Shown one piece after another: positions 8,430 to 17,468 of a stretch of DNA of 64,000 nucleotides (the first letter of the stretch is position 1; each line of letters opens with the position of its first letter). The position numbers were made by a program, and so were the translations under genes. The notes below the pieces were generated by a model, which saw nothing but the letters and a program-made list of their open reading frames with translations, searched no databases and was not told where the DNA came from. Source of the DNA: JBBQXK01 sp038251625 (lineage in GTDB: Bacteria > Pseudomonadota > Alphaproteobacteria > Rhodobacterales > Rhodobacteraceae); the NCBI GenBank assembly GCA_038251625.1, contig JBBSBE010000007.1, forward strand, positions 1-64,000, read 5' to 3'.

Positions 8430-9037
8430 GGCCCCTCGTCCTGTCCATGCTTGTGGCGCTCACCTTGGCCCAGCCCGTCTTTTCGCAGGAAATCGTCGCG
8501 AAGACGACCGTTGCGGGCAAGTCCGTGGTTCTCTACGACGATGGAGGATGGGCCTACGGTCCCACGGAAGAGTCGTGGTGCACCACTTTCGACGCAGGGA
8601 TCGACCTTTGCCTGCCGACGACGTGGGCGCGCATCCCGAACCCCGATGCGAACAGCCACGGCCTGCTTTTGCGCGCCGATGGCCTGCAGGCCGAAGTCTG
8701 GCATATCTGGCCCCGGCCAAACCTCGGGCAATCGATGGACCGGATTACAGAAATGCAAGCCTATCTGCTCGACGTCCTGTCCGACACGCCAAGCACCTCA
8801 TATGCGACGAAGACGACTTGCGGGGGGTGCGTCGCGACGGCTTGGGCAATATTCGATCAGGATGGCTCGCAGACGCTGACCTCGATTGTTGGTCTGCCGT
8901 TCAGTTCGGTTTCCATCACAGTCACATCGACAAGACCGGACGTTTCCGCCGAAGACCTGACGAAGGTCGATGCGCTTTCCGCCGGTATCACCGTGAACCC
9001 TTCTGTTTACGATAAGGCGTTCCGCGATGGCGAGTGA
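8426..9037 (+). CDS. Exported protein of unknown function inserted between livG and livF
   Basis: A 203-residue protein that I do not recognise. It starts with GTG 8426, coupled to livG by a GTGA overlap and preceded by AAGGAGGGGG. A signal peptide (MRPLVLSMLVALTLAQPVFS) is followed by a stretch with VVLYDDGGWAYG, reminiscent of small periplasmic proteins with a ddGtW motif. Cys residues are at 52, 62, 132 and 135, the last two as CGGC. Its end overlaps livF by 11 bases, so it is tightly built into the transport operon. Parts of it have visibly lower GC than the flanking ATPase genes. A periplasmic accessory role in transport is possible but unproven. Confidence 0.75.
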   Translation: MRPLVLSMLVALTLAQPVFSQEIVAKTTVAGKSVVLYDDGGWAYGPTEESWCTTFDAGIDLCLPTTWARIPNPDANSHGLLLRADGLQAEVWHIWPRPNLGQSMDRITEMQAYLLDVLSDTPSTSYATKTTCGGCVATAWAIFDQDGSQTLTSIVGLPFSSVSITVTSTRPDVSAEDLTKVDALSAGITVNPSVYDKAFRDGE

Positions 9038-9740
9038 ACCCTTCCTCATCGGCGAGGCGATGTCCGGCGGTTACGGCGGGGCGGATATCCTGCATGACTG
9101 CACCATCGCGGTGGAGAAGGGCCAGATCGCCGTGATCGTCGGGCCGAACGGCGCGGGGAAATCCACCGCGATGAAGGCTGTCTTTGGCATGCTGAACCTG
9201 CGGGGTGGTCATGTGCGCCTGATGGGCCGCGACATCACCGGCCTTTCGCCGCAAGACCGCGTGGCCTGCGGGATGGCTTTCGTGCCGCAGACCCAGAACA
9301 TCTTCACCACGATGACGGTGCAGGAAAACCTGGAGATGGGCGCGTTCCTGCGCCGCGACGATATTGCGGGCACGATGGAGCAGGTGTTCCACCTCTTCCC
9401 CATCCTCAAGGACAAGCGCCGCCAGGCGGCGGGCGAGCTTTCGGGCGGTCAGCGCCAACAGGTGGCGGTGGGCCGGGCGCTGATGACGCAGCCGAAGGTG
9501 CTGATGCTGGACGAACCCACCGCCGGGGTCAGCCCCATCGTGATGGACGAGCTGTTCGACCGCATCATCGAGGTGGCCCGCACCGGGATTTCGATCCTGA
9601 TGGTGGAACAGAACGCGCGGCAGGCGCTTGCGATCGCGCACAGGGGCTATGTGCTGGTGCAGGGCGCGAACCGGTTCACCGACACGGGCGAGGCGCTTCT
9701 GGCCGATCCCGAGGTGCGGCGAAGTTTTCTGGGGGGATGA
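9027..9740 (+). CDS. livF: Branched-chain amino acid-type ABC transporter ATPase, LivF
   Basis: The second ATPase of the liv-type importer, 237 residues, the usual LivF length. Walker A GPNGAGKS is at residues 39-46. The signature is LSGGQRQQVAVGRAL, Walker B is LMLDEPTAGVSP and the H-loop is MVEQNARQAL. The N-terminus overlaps the preceding exported-protein gene by 11 bases, and its stop forms an ATGA overlap with the next small exported-protein gene. In most organisms livF is the last gene of the operon; here it precedes both permease genes. Confidence 0.95.
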   Translation: MASEPFLIGEAMSGGYGGADILHDCTIAVEKGQIAVIVGPNGAGKSTAMKAVFGMLNLRGGHVRLMGRDITGLSPQDRVACGMAFVPQTQNIFTTMTVQENLEMGAFLRRDDIAGTMEQVFHLFPILKDKRRQAAGELSGGQRQQVAVGRALMTQPKVLMLDEPTAGVSPIVMDELFDRIIEVARTGISILMVEQNARQALAIAHRGYVLVQGANRFTDTGEALLADPEVRRSFLGG

Positions 9741-10141
9741 GCGGGATGACAGGACACATCTTTCTTGCGGTGCCGCTGGCCTTCGTGTTGGCCCTCCTGA
9801 CCGGTGGCACAGCCACCGCAGCCGAACAGCGCCGCTGCAAAACCGATTTCGCGGTCTTCCCAAGGGGCAATCAGCAGCGCGTGGTTCTTCAGGCAACGGT
9901 CGAAGCCGGGGACACGTCAGCCCGCGTCCGTGTCGATGGCAGCGGCGAATGGAGCGGCCGACGCACCCGTCTCGCGAGCGGTGCCGATACGGTCGTCTTC
10001 GATAGCGGTCCGGCCATCGAGACGCTGACAATCGGCGTTGGTGGCGCACTGCTCTGGGAGATCGCATATAGGGACAGGGTGGCGGGCGACGGGCGCGTGA
10101 TTGCCTTCATAGGAATGTGCAAACCGTGGAAGGCACAATGA
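9737..10141 (+). CDS. Small exported protein of unknown function inserted between livF and livH
   Basis: A 134-residue protein with a signal peptide ending near residue 28 (GGTATA before AEQRRC) and a mature part of about 105 residues. The mature part is rich in beta-strand-like stretches (QRVVLQATVEAG, VRVDGSGEWSG, IETLTIGVGG). It contains two Cys residues (34 and 128) near the ends that could form one disulfide. I recognise no family. Its ATG overlaps the livF stop (ATGA), so translation is coupled to the transporter. Together with the exported protein between livG and livF it suggests accessory envelope components of this particular transporter. Confidence 0.7.
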   Translation: MSGMTGHIFLAVPLAFVLALLTGGTATAAEQRRCKTDFAVFPRGNQQRVVLQATVEAGDTSARVRVDGSGEWSGRRTRLASGADTVVFDSGPAIETLTIGVGGALLWEIAYRDRVAGDGRVIAFIGMCKPWKAQ

Positions 10142-10199
10142 CGGTTCGCGTCGCCTTGGCACTCGCCGTGCCCGCATCAGCCTTACGGAGGTGCCACGC

Positions 10200-11210
10200 T
10201 TGGACATCCTGAACGCCCTTGTGGCCTTTCTCAACTTCGTCTTCGTCCCCGCCGTCGCCTATGCGGCGCAGTTGTCCCTTGGGGCGCTTGGAGTGACGCT
10301 GATCTACGGGATCCTGCGGTTTTCCAACTTCGCCCATGGTGACACGATGGCATTCGGCACGATGGTCACGATCCTGCTGACCTGGTGGCTGCAATCCATG
10401 GGCATCAGCTTCGGCCCGCTGCCGACGGCGTTGCTGGCGCTGCCTGTGGGCATTGCGGTGACGGCTCTTTTCCTTTTGGGCACCGACCGCGTGGTCTATC
10501 GCTTCTACCGCGCCCGCCGCGTGGCGCCGGCGATCCTCGTCATCGTGTCGCTGGGCGTGATGTTCGTGATGAACGGCCTTGTGCGTTTCATCATCGGCAC
10601 CGAGACGCAGGGCTTTGCGGATGGCACGCGCTTTGTCATCACGGCGGGCGATTTCAAGACGATGACGGGCTTGCAGGAGGGCCTCGCCATCCGGGGCACG
10701 CAGGTCGTGACGTTGGTGACGGCGGCCATCGCGGTGGCGCTGCTCTTCTGGTTTCTGGAAAAGACCCGCACCGGCAAATCCATGCGCGCCTTTGCCGATA
10801 ACGAGGATCTGGCGCTGCTGTCGGGCATCAACCCCGAGCGCGTGGTACAGGTTACATGGATCATCGCAGCGGCCCTCGCCACCACCGCCGGGGTGCTTTA
10901 CGGGCTGGACAAAAGCTTTAACCCCTTCACCTATTTCCAGCTTCTTCTGCCCATCTTCGCCGCCGCCATTGTTGGCGGCCTCGGCTCACCGCTCGGGGCC
11001 ATCGCGGGCGGGTTCATCATCGCCTTTTCGGAGGTGGGCGTGACCTATGCGTGGAAAAAGGTGCTGGGGTATCTGATGCCCGAAAGCCTTGCCCCCGATG
11101 GCCTCGTGCAGCTCATGTCCACCGACTACAAGTTCGCGGTCAGCTTCACGATCCTCATCATCGTGCTGCTGTTCATGCCCACCGGGCTGTTCAAGGGGAA
11201 AGCCGCATGA
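10200..11210 (+). CDS. livH: Branched-chain amino acid-type ABC transporter permease, LivH
   Basis: Membrane permease of the liv importer, 336 residues with about eight hydrophobic segments. The family block GVTLIYGILRFSNFAHGD near the N-terminus and MRAFADNEDLALLSGINPERV in the cytoplasmic loop are diagnostic of LivH. The likely start is TTG 10200, because GGAGGTG (10187-10193) lies six bases upstream and relatives begin with LDxLNAxVA. A GTG nine bases earlier would overlap the ribosome site and is less likely. The stop overlaps livM as ATGA. Confidence 0.93.
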   Translation: MDILNALVAFLNFVFVPAVAYAAQLSLGALGVTLIYGILRFSNFAHGDTMAFGTMVTILLTWWLQSMGISFGPLPTALLALPVGIAVTALFLLGTDRVVYRFYRARRVAPAILVIVSLGVMFVMNGLVRFIIGTETQGFADGTRFVITAGDFKTMTGLQEGLAIRGTQVVTLVTAAIAVALLFWFLEKTRTGKSMRAFADNEDLALLSGINPERVVQVTWIIAAALATTAGVLYGLDKSFNPFTYFQLLLPIFAAAIVGGLGSPLGAIAGGFIIAFSEVGVTYAWKKVLGYLMPESLAPDGLVQLMSTDYKFAVSFTILIIVLLFMPTGLFKGKAA

Positions 11211-12505
11211 ACCTGCGCACCATCGGCCTTTTTGCGTTCGTGGCGCTGCTTTTTGTCGGAACGGGCGAATTGCAAAGCTGGACGCTGTCGCTGACGATCC
11301 TGAATATGGCGCTGGTCTCGGCCGTGATGGCGCTTGGCGTCAACATGCAGTGGGGCTACGCGGGGCTTTTCAATGTGGGCGTCATGGGGTTCGTGGCGCT
11401 GGGGGGGCTGGCGGTGGTGCTGGTCTCTGCCGCGCCGGTGCCTGAAGGGTGGGCGGCGGGAGGATGGCAAATCCTGCTGGGACTTGCGATGTTTGCAGCG
11501 ACGGTGGCGGCGGGCGTGATCCTCTATCGCCGGATGCCACGGGGGCGGAAGCGCAATGCCGCGCTGGTTGTCGTGCTGGTGGGGGGCTACTTTCTGGCGC
11601 GCGCCGTTTACGACCCCGCCGTGGCGGCGGTCGAGGCGTTCGATCCGGCGACGGCAGGAAACATCGGCGGGCTTGGCCTGCCGATCCTGTTGGCTTGGCC
11701 TGTGGGTGGCCTTCTGGCCGCTGCCGCCGCCTGGGCCATCGGCAAGACCGCGCTTGGCCTGCGATCGGACTATCTGGCCATCGCGACGCTGGGGATCGCC
11801 GAAATCATCATCGCCCTTCTGAAGAACGAGGACTGGCTGGCGCGCGGCGTGAAGAACGTGATTTCGTTGCCCCGGCCCGTGCCTTACGAGGTGAACCTGC
11901 AGCAGAACCCCGATTTTCTGGCCTGGGCTGCGTGGGTGGGAACCGACCCGGTTACCTTCTCTTCGATCTTCGTCAAGCTTTGCTATGCGGCGCTTTTCCT
12001 TGTCGTCCTTTTGCTCGTGATCTGGCTGTCCGAACGCGCGCTGAACTCGCCGTGGGGCCGGATGATGCGCGCCATCCGCGACAATGAGGTCGCGTCAGAG
12101 GCGATGGGGAAGGATGTGACCCGGCGCCACTTGCAGGTGTTCATCCTCGGATCGGCCGTGATCGGCATCGCGGGGGCGATGATGACCACGCTCGACAGCC
12201 AGTTGACGCCGTCAAGCTACACGCCGCTGCGCTATACGTTCCTCATCTGGGTGATGGTGATCGTGGGCGGATCGGGCAACAACTGGGGATCGGTTCTGGG
12301 TGGGTTCCTGATCTGGTGGCTGTGGGTGATGGTTGAGCCGATCGGGCTTGGCATCATGGCGGCGGTGACGTCGGGGATGCCCGATGGAAGCTGGCTCAAG
12401 GCGCATCTGCAGGACGGGGCCGCGCAGATGCGGCTTCTGACGATGGGGGTGATCCTGCTTCTGGTGTTGCGGTTCAGCCCCCGGGGGCTGATACCGGAGA
12501 AGTGA
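11207..12505 (+). CDS. livM: Branched-chain amino acid-type ABC transporter permease, LivM
   Basis: The second membrane permease, 432 residues when started at ATG 11207 (ATGA overlap with livH). Ten or so hydrophobic segments are visible. The family blocks GYAGLFNVGVMGFVALGG, LRSDYLAIATLGIAEII and GRMMRAIRDNEVASEAMGKDV are present. It is longer than the roughly 310-residue short LivM forms because of extra N-terminal membrane segments and a loop, as is usual in Rhodobacterales. It is the last gene of the operon, and only one base separates its stop from the convergent ExoD gene, so termination signals must lie inside coding sequence. Confidence 0.93.
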   Translation: MNLRTIGLFAFVALLFVGTGELQSWTLSLTILNMALVSAVMALGVNMQWGYAGLFNVGVMGFVALGGLAVVLVSAAPVPEGWAAGGWQILLGLAMFAATVAAGVILYRRMPRGRKRNAALVVVLVGGYFLARAVYDPAVAAVEAFDPATAGNIGGLGLPILLAWPVGGLLAAAAAWAIGKTALGLRSDYLAIATLGIAEIIIALLKNEDWLARGVKNVISLPRPVPYEVNLQQNPDFLAWAAWVGTDPVTFSSIFVKLCYAALFLVVLLLVIWLSERALNSPWGRMMRAIRDNEVASEAMGKDVTRRHLQVFILGSAVIGIAGAMMTTLDSQLTPSSYTPLRYTFLIWVMVIVGGSGNNWGSVLGGFLIWWLWVMVEPIGLGIMAAVTSGMPDGSWLKAHLQDGAAQMRLLTMGVILLLVLRFSPRGLIPEK

Positions 12506-12506
12506 C

Positions 12507-13091
12507 CTAAAGAAACCAGATGGCGAGACCGACAGTAACGCCCGCCATTGCATAGCCCAGGAGCGTGGCAAGCCCATCGCGGCGCATGAGGCCAAGTCCG
12601 ATGGCTAGCACGCCCACCGCAGGCGCCTGAACCCCCCAAGGGATGATTGCCAGCGGCACCATGGCGACGCCCAGAAGCGCCGCAGCCAGCGCAGCCATCG
12701 TGCGCCGGGATTGGCCCTCGACCAGAAAGGTCAGCCGCTTGTGCAGGTGCCGGTCGATCCAGTTCGCCACGGGCCGCGATTTTTTTAGCGCCTTGTCGAA
12801 CGTCGCGTTGTCGATCTTCTGTTTGCGCAGGAAACCGGGCAGCCACAGCCCGCTGCGCCCGAGAAAGGATTGCCCAACGGTCATTGCGATCAGCACCGCC
12901 ACGACGACCGAAACCCCCGGCAACGCGCCGATGACAGGCAGCGCCGCGATGAGGCCGAGGACGGCGAGCAGAAACCCAAGCGAGCGATCCTCGATCCGGT
13001 CGAGCACCTCACCCACTTTTGCGCCGTTCTGTGAATTCGCCTGCGACAGATCATCAAAGAGATCGCCGATTGAATTTGCGGTGTCGCCCAT
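12507..13091 (-). CDS. ExoD-family membrane protein
   Basis: A 194-residue protein of the ExoD (exopolysaccharide synthesis, ExoD) family. The N-terminal third is hydrophilic, followed by hydrophobic segments, including LGFLLAVLGLIAALPVIGALP, and two C-terminal ones. In rhizobia ExoD is linked to exopolysaccharide production and alkali tolerance, but its biochemical role is unsettled. ATG 13091 gives the usual family length, while an upstream in-frame GTG adds 40 residues of implausible composition. It is convergent with livM and lies downstream of the GT39-type glycosyltransferase, 82 bases apart, so co-transcription is possible. Confidence 0.85.
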   Translation of the reverse strand: MGDTANSIGDLFDDLSQANSQNGAKVGEVLDRIEDRSLGFLLAVLGLIAALPVIGALPGVSVVVAVLIAMTVGQSFLGRSGLWLPGFLRKQKIDNATFDKALKKSRPVANWIDRHLHKRLTFLVEGQSRRTMAALAAALLGVAMVPLAIIPWGVQAPAVGVLAIGLGLMRRDGLATLLGYAMAGVTVGLAIWFL

Positions 13092-13173
13092 TGGCCGATG
13101 TCTCTTTCCGTGACTTCTGCCAAGGTAACCCATGGGGCGGGGCGTAGTTCCCCATTTCCTGTGTAGCCGTGCG

Positions 13174-14745
13174 TCAGTCCGTGCGGAAAGACCCCGGAGA
13201 AGAAAGCGCATCTGCAGGCCAAAGCCCCATGTTGCGCCCGTTGTAGCGGATCACCTCTTGCGGCGGGGCGGTGATGCGGGCGCGTGAGACGGGGCCGATG
13301 ACCAGCCCGTCCGGATGATCCGCCACCCATCGGTCAAGCGCTACGGCATCCTGCGGCAGGTCCACCGGATGGCGCAGCCGGGCCGCGAAGTTGAATTCGG
13401 CGTTATAGGGCATACCGACCAAGGCCACATCCGGCGCCGCCGCCACGCGTTCTGCAAGGTGGTGGATGCGGTAGACGGTCGAAAGCCCGGTCGATGCGAC
13501 CAGTCCATGCAGGCAAAGCGCAAGCCCCGCTCCCGCTGCCACCTGCCCGGCGAGAAAGGGCAAGCGCAGCGACAGGATCGCCACGGCAAGGCAGGCCAGC
13601 CCGAACCCGGCCATCCCGACCACATGCCCGGCAAGTGCATCGACCGAAACCGGGATCAGCCCCGCCGCTGCCGCCAGCGCGGCCAGCCCCATCCCTGTGG
13701 GCAGCAGAAAGGCGGCCGATCCGCCCCGGGCCTGCGCAGCCATTCCCGTCGCCGTCATCGCGCGCCCGACCAGCAGTGCCACCGCCGGAAAGGCCGGGAT
13801 CAGGTAATGCGCCTGCTTGCCGCTGATGAGCGAGAAGAGGACAAGCGACGATAGCGCCCAGATGGCACAGAGCCGCCCCGCCGCATCTGCCCGCGCCGCC
13901 GCGACCGCCCGGGGCCAGAGGCGCCATGACCAGGCAAAGGGGAAAAGAAGCAGCGGAAGCAGTGCTGCCAGAAACCAGACGGGGCGATCATGGGCCAGCC
14001 CGCCCGCCACCCGGTCTGCCGTCTGTGTCCACAAGAGTTCGTGGCGGAACGCGGCATCGCCGGTCAGAAGCGCAGGCACCAGCCACACGGCAACCAGCGC
14101 CAGCGCCACAAGCAGCGCCAGCCCAACGCCGCCCAGCACCGCGCGAACCTTCGGCACCTGTGGCGCCCAGAACCGCATCAGCAGAAGCGGCGGCAGCAGG
14201 AAGACGGCGATCACCGGCCCCTTGGCATAGATGCCCGCCGCCAGCGCCACGCCAAAGAGCGCCCAAAGCCGGGCGCCGCCCTCGCCCTGCCCCATCCGCC
14301 ACAAAAGCCCCAGGCCCGCAACGACCGGCAGCGCCAGCAGCGCGTCGAACATCGTGGCCCCGCCGTACAGCAGAAAGACCGTCATCCCCGCCATCACCAG
14401 CGCCACCCGCAGGTCCAGCCCCAACTCGCCGGGCCATAGCCGCCGCGACAGCCGCGCGGTCATCCAGACCGTGGCCACCGCACAGGCAGGTCCGACAAGG
14501 CGCCCGGCCACCTCGGACACGCCCGTGGCCAGCCAGACCAGATTGATCATCCAGAACAAAAGCGGCGGTTTGTGGGTGTAGCTGGCGAAATTGCGGGTCA
14601 GATGGAAGGGATCGCCTGACAGGTGCATCTCCCACGCGACGGCCAGATAGCGGGTCTCATCAATGGGCAAAAGCGGGCGCAAAAGAACCTGCGCAAGCAG
14701 AAGGGCGGAAAGCCCGGCCAGAACCATCCAAAGACGAAGTGCCAT
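13174..14745 (-). CDS. GT39/ArnT-like membrane glycosyltransferase
   Basis: This 523-residue polytopic protein belongs to the PMT/ArnT-type glycosyltransferases, which move sugars from polyprenyl-phosphate carriers to lipid or protein acceptors on the periplasmic side. The catalytic-type acidic pair D29-E30 sits in the first periplasmic loop (LPIDETRYLAVAWEM), followed by the family-typical HKPPLLFWMIN and about eleven hydrophobic segments. A soluble C-terminal part follows. Acceptor and donor are unknown. Lipid A modification is one option, an exopolysaccharide link with the downstream exoD another. The upstream 213-base spacer is divergent from the FAD/GcvT oxidoreductase. Confidence 0.85.
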   Translation of the reverse strand: MALRLWMVLAGLSALLLAQVLLRPLLPIDETRYLAVAWEMHLSGDPFHLTRNFASYTHKPPLLFWMINLVWLATGVSEVAGRLVGPACAVATVWMTARLSRRLWPGELGLDLRVALVMAGMTVFLLYGGATMFDALLALPVVAGLGLLWRMGQGEGGARLWALFGVALAAGIYAKGPVIAVFLLPPLLLMRFWAPQVPKVRAVLGGVGLALLVALALVAVWLVPALLTGDAAFRHELLWTQTADRVAGGLAHDRPVWFLAALLPLLLFPFAWSWRLWPRAVAAARADAAGRLCAIWALSSLVLFSLISGKQAHYLIPAFPAVALLVGRAMTATGMAAQARGGSAAFLLPTGMGLAALAAAAGLIPVSVDALAGHVVGMAGFGLACLAVAILSLRLPFLAGQVAAGAGLALCLHGLVASTGLSTVYRIHHLAERVAAAPDVALVGMPYNAEFNFAARLRHPVDLPQDAVALDRWVADHPDGLVIGPVSRARITAPPQEVIRYNGRNMGLWPADALSSPGSFRTD

Positions 14746-14958
14746 CCAACATGCCCCAGCGTTGCCCGAAATCCGGATCGGACAGGCCTAAGCCGAGCCG
14801 CCCCGAGGCGCAATCCCGGGCGCGCCGTGCCCATCTTGCGACCTGCCCCGGCAATATACGGCTGAGCCATTCTTTGCGACATTTGGTGTCGGTGTCTGGC
14901 ATGATCCTACGGGATACTCCGTCCAGTTTGCCCCAAACACGTGTTGCAAGGACCTGAC

Positions 14959-17379
14959 ATGAAATCCCATACCCGCGTTGTGGTCATCGGCGGCGGCGTC
15001 GTCGGCTGTTCGGTTCTTTACCACCTGACCAAGCTTGGCTGGTCTGATGTCACGCTGATCGAGCGGTCGGACCTGACCAGCGGGTCCACCTGGCACGCAG
15101 CGGGCGGCTTTCATACGCTGAACGGCGACACGAACATGGCTGCACTGCAGGGCTATACCATCCGGCTTTACAAGGAGTTGGAGGCGATCACCGGCATGTC
15201 CTGCGGATTGCATCATGTGGGCGGCATCACACTGGCCGACAATCAGGCCCGGTTCGAGATGCTGAAGGCCGAACGCGCCAAGCACCGCTACATGGGGCTG
15301 GATACCGAGATCCTGGGGCCGGACGAAATCCACAAGCTGACCGATGGCATGGTCAACCTCGAAGGCATCATCGGCGCGCTTTACGATCCCCTCGACGGTC
15401 ACCTCGATCCATCGGGCACCACCCATGCCTATGCCAAGGCCGCGCGGATGGGCGGGGCCGAGATCATCCTGCACAACCGCGTGCTGTCGACCACGCCGCA
15501 CCCCGAAGGATGGGAAGTGGTGACGGAGAAGGGCACCATCATCTGCGAACACCTTGTCAATGCTGCCGGTCTCTGGGCGCGCGAGGTCGGGGCGATGGCG
15601 GGGGTTTATCTGCCCTTGCTGCCCATGGCCCACCAGTATCTGGTGACGGACGACATCCCCGAAATCGTGGATATCCTTAAATCGGGCCGGGAGTTTCCCC
15701 ATGTGATGGATCCCGGCGGCGAAAGCTATCTGCGGCAGGAAGGCCGGGGCCTTTGCATCGGCTTCTACGAAAAGCCCTGCGAGCCGTGGAGCCTTGATGG
15801 CACGCCATGGGGCTTTGGGCACGAGTTGCTGAACGAGCAATACGACAAGATCGAAGATTCGGTGAACTTCGCCTACCGCCGCTTTCCGGTGCTGGAACGC
15901 ACCGGCGTGAAGCGCGTGATCCACGGCCCCTTCACCTTTGCCCCCGATGGCAACCCGCTGGTCGGCCCGGTGCAGGGCCTGCGCAACTACTGGTCGGCCT
16001 GCGCCGTTATGGCAGGCTTCAGCCAGGGCGGCGGCATGGGCCTCGCGTTGGCGCAATGGATGATCGAGGGCGAGGTTGAACGCGACCCGCGCGGCTTTGA
16101 CGTTTCGCGCTTTGGCACCTGGACCAGCCCCGGTTACACCGTGCCGAAGGTGATCGAGAACTATCAGATGCGGTTCAGCGTGAGTTACCCGAATGAGGAA
16201 CGCCCCGCCGCCCGCCCCTTTCGCACGACGCCGATGTATGAGGTTTTCGACGGCATGAACGCCGTCTGGGGCCAGCAATACGGGCTGGAGGTGGTGAACT
16301 ACCACGCCCTGCCCGGCGAGCCCCGCTATGAGGAGCCCAGCTTCAAGCGGTCGAACGCATGGGAGGCGACGCGTCAGGAAGTGATGGCGGTGCGCGAGGG
16401 CGTCGGCATCAACGAGGTGCAGAATTTCGGCAAATACCGCGTGACGGGGCCGAAAGCGCGCGAATGGCTCGACCGGATCATGGCCGGGCTTATCCCCAGG
16501 CCCGGGCGCCTCAGCCTGACCCCGATGCTGGCGCATTCGGGCAAGATCATCGGCGATTTCACCGTATCCTGCCTTGGCGAGCAGGAATTCCAGCTGACCG
16601 CCAGCTATGGCGCGCAAGGTTGGCACGGGCGCTGGTTCGAGCAGAACGCGATGGAGGGGGTTCATGTCGAGAACATCTCGGACGCGCGGTCGGGGTTCCA
16701 GATTGCCGGGCCAAAGGCACGCGCGCTTCTGGCCCGCGTGACCCGCTCGGACGTCTCTGCGGAAGCGTTCCGGTTCATGGATGTGAAACCGATGACCGTG
16801 GGCATGGCAAAATGCATCGTCCAGCGCGTCAGCTATACCGCCGATCTGGGCTATGAGATCTACTGCGATCAGATGTCGGTGCGTCACCTTTGGGATACGC
16901 TGACGGCTGCCGGCCGCGATCTTGGCCTGCGCCCGTTCGGCATGCGTGCGATGATGTCGCTGCGGCTCGACAAGTGGTTCGGTTCATGGGGCCGCGAGTT
17001 CAGCCCCGATTATACCCCGGCCGAGACGGGCCTTGACCGCTTCATCCGCTGGAACAAACCCACCGACTGGATCGGCAAGGCCGCAGCCACGGCGGAAAAG
17101 GCCGCGGGGCCGAAGCGGCGGCTGGTCAGCTTTATCGTTGATGCCGCCGATGTGGATGTCGTGGCGTGGGAGCCTATCTGGCTGGACGGCGCGGTTGTGG
17201 GGTTCTGCACCTCGGGTGGCTTTTCGCACACCACGGGACAGTCGGTCGCCATGGGCTTTCTGCCCGCTGACCAGGCAGAGGATGGGGCCACCGCCGAGAT
17301 CGAGATTCTGGGCGAACGGCGCCCTGCGCGGGTTCAAATGGCCCCCCTCTGGGATGACGGTGGGCGAATGCGCGCCTGA
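14959..17379 (+). CDS. FAD-dependent dimethylglycine/sarcosine dehydrogenase-like protein with GcvT domain
   Basis: An 806-residue two-part enzyme. The N-terminal half is a DAO-type FAD oxidoreductase with dinucleotide-binding GGGVVG at 11-16, the flavinylation-region-like SGSTWHAAGGFH and a late PDGNPLVGP. The C-terminal half is a GcvT-like tetrahydrofolate-binding domain (VGINEVQNFGKYRVTGPKA, SYTADLGYEIYC). Relatives N-demethylate dimethylglycine or sarcosine and pass the one-carbon unit to tetrahydrofolate. ATG 14959 with AAGGA six bases upstream is preferred over GTG 14941. It appears as a single transcription unit. The methylated substrate cannot be fixed by sequence alone. Confidence 0.88.
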   Translation: MKSHTRVVVIGGGVVGCSVLYHLTKLGWSDVTLIERSDLTSGSTWHAAGGFHTLNGDTNMAALQGYTIRLYKELEAITGMSCGLHHVGGITLADNQARFEMLKAERAKHRYMGLDTEILGPDEIHKLTDGMVNLEGIIGALYDPLDGHLDPSGTTHAYAKAARMGGAEIILHNRVLSTTPHPEGWEVVTEKGTIICEHLVNAAGLWAREVGAMAGVYLPLLPMAHQYLVTDDIPEIVDILKSGREFPHVMDPGGESYLRQEGRGLCIGFYEKPCEPWSLDGTPWGFGHELLNEQYDKIEDSVNFAYRRFPVLERTGVKRVIHGPFTFAPDGNPLVGPVQGLRNYWSACAVMAGFSQGGGMGLALAQWMIEGEVERDPRGFDVSRFGTWTSPGYTVPKVIENYQMRFSVSYPNEERPAARPFRTTPMYEVFDGMNAVWGQQYGLEVVNYHALPGEPRYEEPSFKRSNAWEATRQEVMAVREGVGINEVQNFGKYRVTGPKAREWLDRIMAGLIPRPGRLSLTPMLAHSGKIIGDFTVSCLGEQEFQLTASYGAQGWHGRWFEQNAMEGVHVENISDARSGFQIAGPKARALLARVTRSDVSAEAFRFMDVKPMTVGMAKCIVQRVSYTADLGYEIYCDQMSVRHLWDTLTAAGRDLGLRPFGMRAMMSLRLDKWFGSWGREFSPDYTPAETGLDRFIRWNKPTDWIGKAAATAEKAAGPKRRLVSFIVDAADVDVVAWEPIWLDGAVVGFCTSGGFSHTTGQSVAMGFLPADQAEDGATAEIEILGERRPARVQMAPLWDDGGRMRA

Positions 17380-17468
17380 GGCCCCTTTGTGGGCCTGCCG
17401 TTCGGCACTATCCTGAGCGTGGCGAAGAGGCAAACGCCGCCGCCGGCCCGTTCTGCAGGAACCCCGCC

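Noticed and set aside
7970..9037. A 355-codon plus-strand frame
   Set aside because: Its first half is a shadow of livG; only the part from GTG 8426, with its own ribosome site and signal peptide, is accepted.
10138..10211. Tiny frame starting at ATG after the second exported liv gene
   Set aside because: Only about 24 codons, overlapping the ribosome site of livH, with no sign of conservation.
14788..16887. A 699-codon minus-strand frame
   Set aside because: It is an antisense shadow of the FAD/GcvT oxidoreductase and has His/Arg-rich shadow composition.
17379..17396. AGGCCC-N6-GGGCCT hairpin after the FAD/GcvT gene
   Set aside because: Six base pairs only and no T tract; too weak to call a terminator.
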